Shown: positions 5,537 to 5,682 of the stretch, in pieces
Numbering within the stretch: the stretch's first letter is position 1
Layout: each line of letters opens with the position of its first letter
From: an uncultured Bacteroidales bacterium
Lineage (GTDB): Bacteria; Bacteroidota; Bacteroidia; Bacteroidales; UBA932
DNA: 5,682 nucleotides
Assembly (NCBI GenBank): GCA_945874815.1
Contig: CAMCIE010000106.1
Coordinates: 1-5,682 of the forward strand
Direction: 5' to 3'
Notes under the pieces: model-generated
Databases searched by the model: none
What the model was told of the DNA's origin: nothing
What the model saw: the letters and a program-made list of their open reading frames with translations, nothing else
Made by a program: the position numbers and the translations under genes

Positions 5537-5682
5537 CGATCCTCCTGAATGTCCCTGAGACTGTCTCGAAATATGCTCTGTCGCGTGTGAGGTTGTCCAC
5601 GATGCCGGCAAGCCTGACCTTGTTGCTGTCGGTAATGAATATCTGTCCGAATTCATCAGTGGAAACCATCTTGAGCAGGTTC
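5520..5682 (-). CDS. recF: RecF, C-terminal fragment, cut by the window edge
   Basis: Only the last 53 residues are in the window, ending at a TAG (5520-5522). RecF is an ABC-type ATPase that binds gapped DNA and, with RecO and RecR, loads RecA. The fragment begins NLLKMVSTDEFGQIFITDSN and continues with a typical RecF tail: the FGQIFITD strand, which belongs to the end of the ATPase core, then a helix (VRLAGIVDNL) and a terminal strand (AYFETVSGTFRRI). The Walker A, Walker B and signature motifs lie outside. The call rests on the C-terminal signature and on the adjacent DUF721 gene, a common partner in Bacteroidota. The 3' end overlaps the DUF721 start by 17 bp, which suggests translational coupling. 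Confidence 0.85.
   Translation of the reverse strand, partial: NLLKMVSTDEFGQIFITDSNKVRLAGIVDNLTRDRAYFETVSGTFRRIDDEQA
5541..5546 (-). promoter_or_regulatory. Perfect Shine-Dalgarno for the DUF721 gene, inside recF
   Basis: The minus strand reads AGGAGG, followed by ATCG and then two adjacent ATG codons. The spacing is 4 nt to the first ATG (5536) and 7 nt to the second (5533); the second is closer to the usual optimum. In recF these bases encode Arg-Arg. Bacteroidota genes generally start without a strong Shine-Dalgarno, so this may be chance, but it supports the start placed here over the one at 5656. Confidence 0.45.

Noticed and set aside
5537..5656. A 153-residue version of the DUF721 protein starting at 5656
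   Set aside because: The 40 extra residues overlap recF in another frame and are Ser/Thr-rich without family similarity, while the tandem ATGs after AGGAGG fit the usual domain start.

Overview
The window looks like chromosomal core sequence from a member of the Bacteroidota, most likely order Bacteroidales. The main reasons are a DUF4301 protein and a THUMP-like-domain methyltransferase (both families I know mainly from this phylum), a recF-DUF721 pair, and two exact matches to the Bacteroides-type -7 promoter element (TAnnTTTG). I see no mobile element, phage gene, tRNA, rRNA or CRISPR array.

Layout. Positions 1-891 (minus) carry the N-terminal 297 codons of a phosphoglucomutase/phosphomannomutase whose C-terminus lies off the left edge. 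Positions 892-1136 are a divergent intergenic region. It holds a small imperfect hairpin, three degenerate tandem copies of a 34-35 bp unit, and two apparent divergent promoters. Positions 1137-2579 (plus) encode a class I SAM-dependent methyltransferase with a C-terminal THUMP-like domain. The rest is one minus-strand block, in transcription order: the recF 3' end (5682-5520), a DUF721 (DciA-like) gene (5536-5195), pdxB (5160-4129) and a DUF4301 gene (4107-2527). Its gaps are an overlap of 17 bp, then 34 bp, then 21 bp, and none holds an obvious promoter or terminator, so it reads as an operon whose promoter lies to the right of the window. The methyltransferase and DUF4301 genes converge and overlap by 53 bp.

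How the genes may work together. RecF (gap repair) and the DUF721 protein (DciA-like, helicase-loader family) belong to DNA replication and repair. PdxB belongs to pyridoxal phosphate synthesis. DUF4301 has no assigned function that I know of, but it carries motifs resembling UDPGP-type nucleotidyltransferases. The sugar-phosphate mutase nearby could make the sugar-1-phosphate such an enzyme would use; that link is inference only.

The items most worth following up are the repeat array, which would sit inside the apparent 5' leader of the mutase mRNA; the nucleotidyltransferase-like motif set in DUF4301; and the convergent overlap, which accounts for exactly the C-terminal extension of the methyltransferase. 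I did not find a clear novel multi-gene system.
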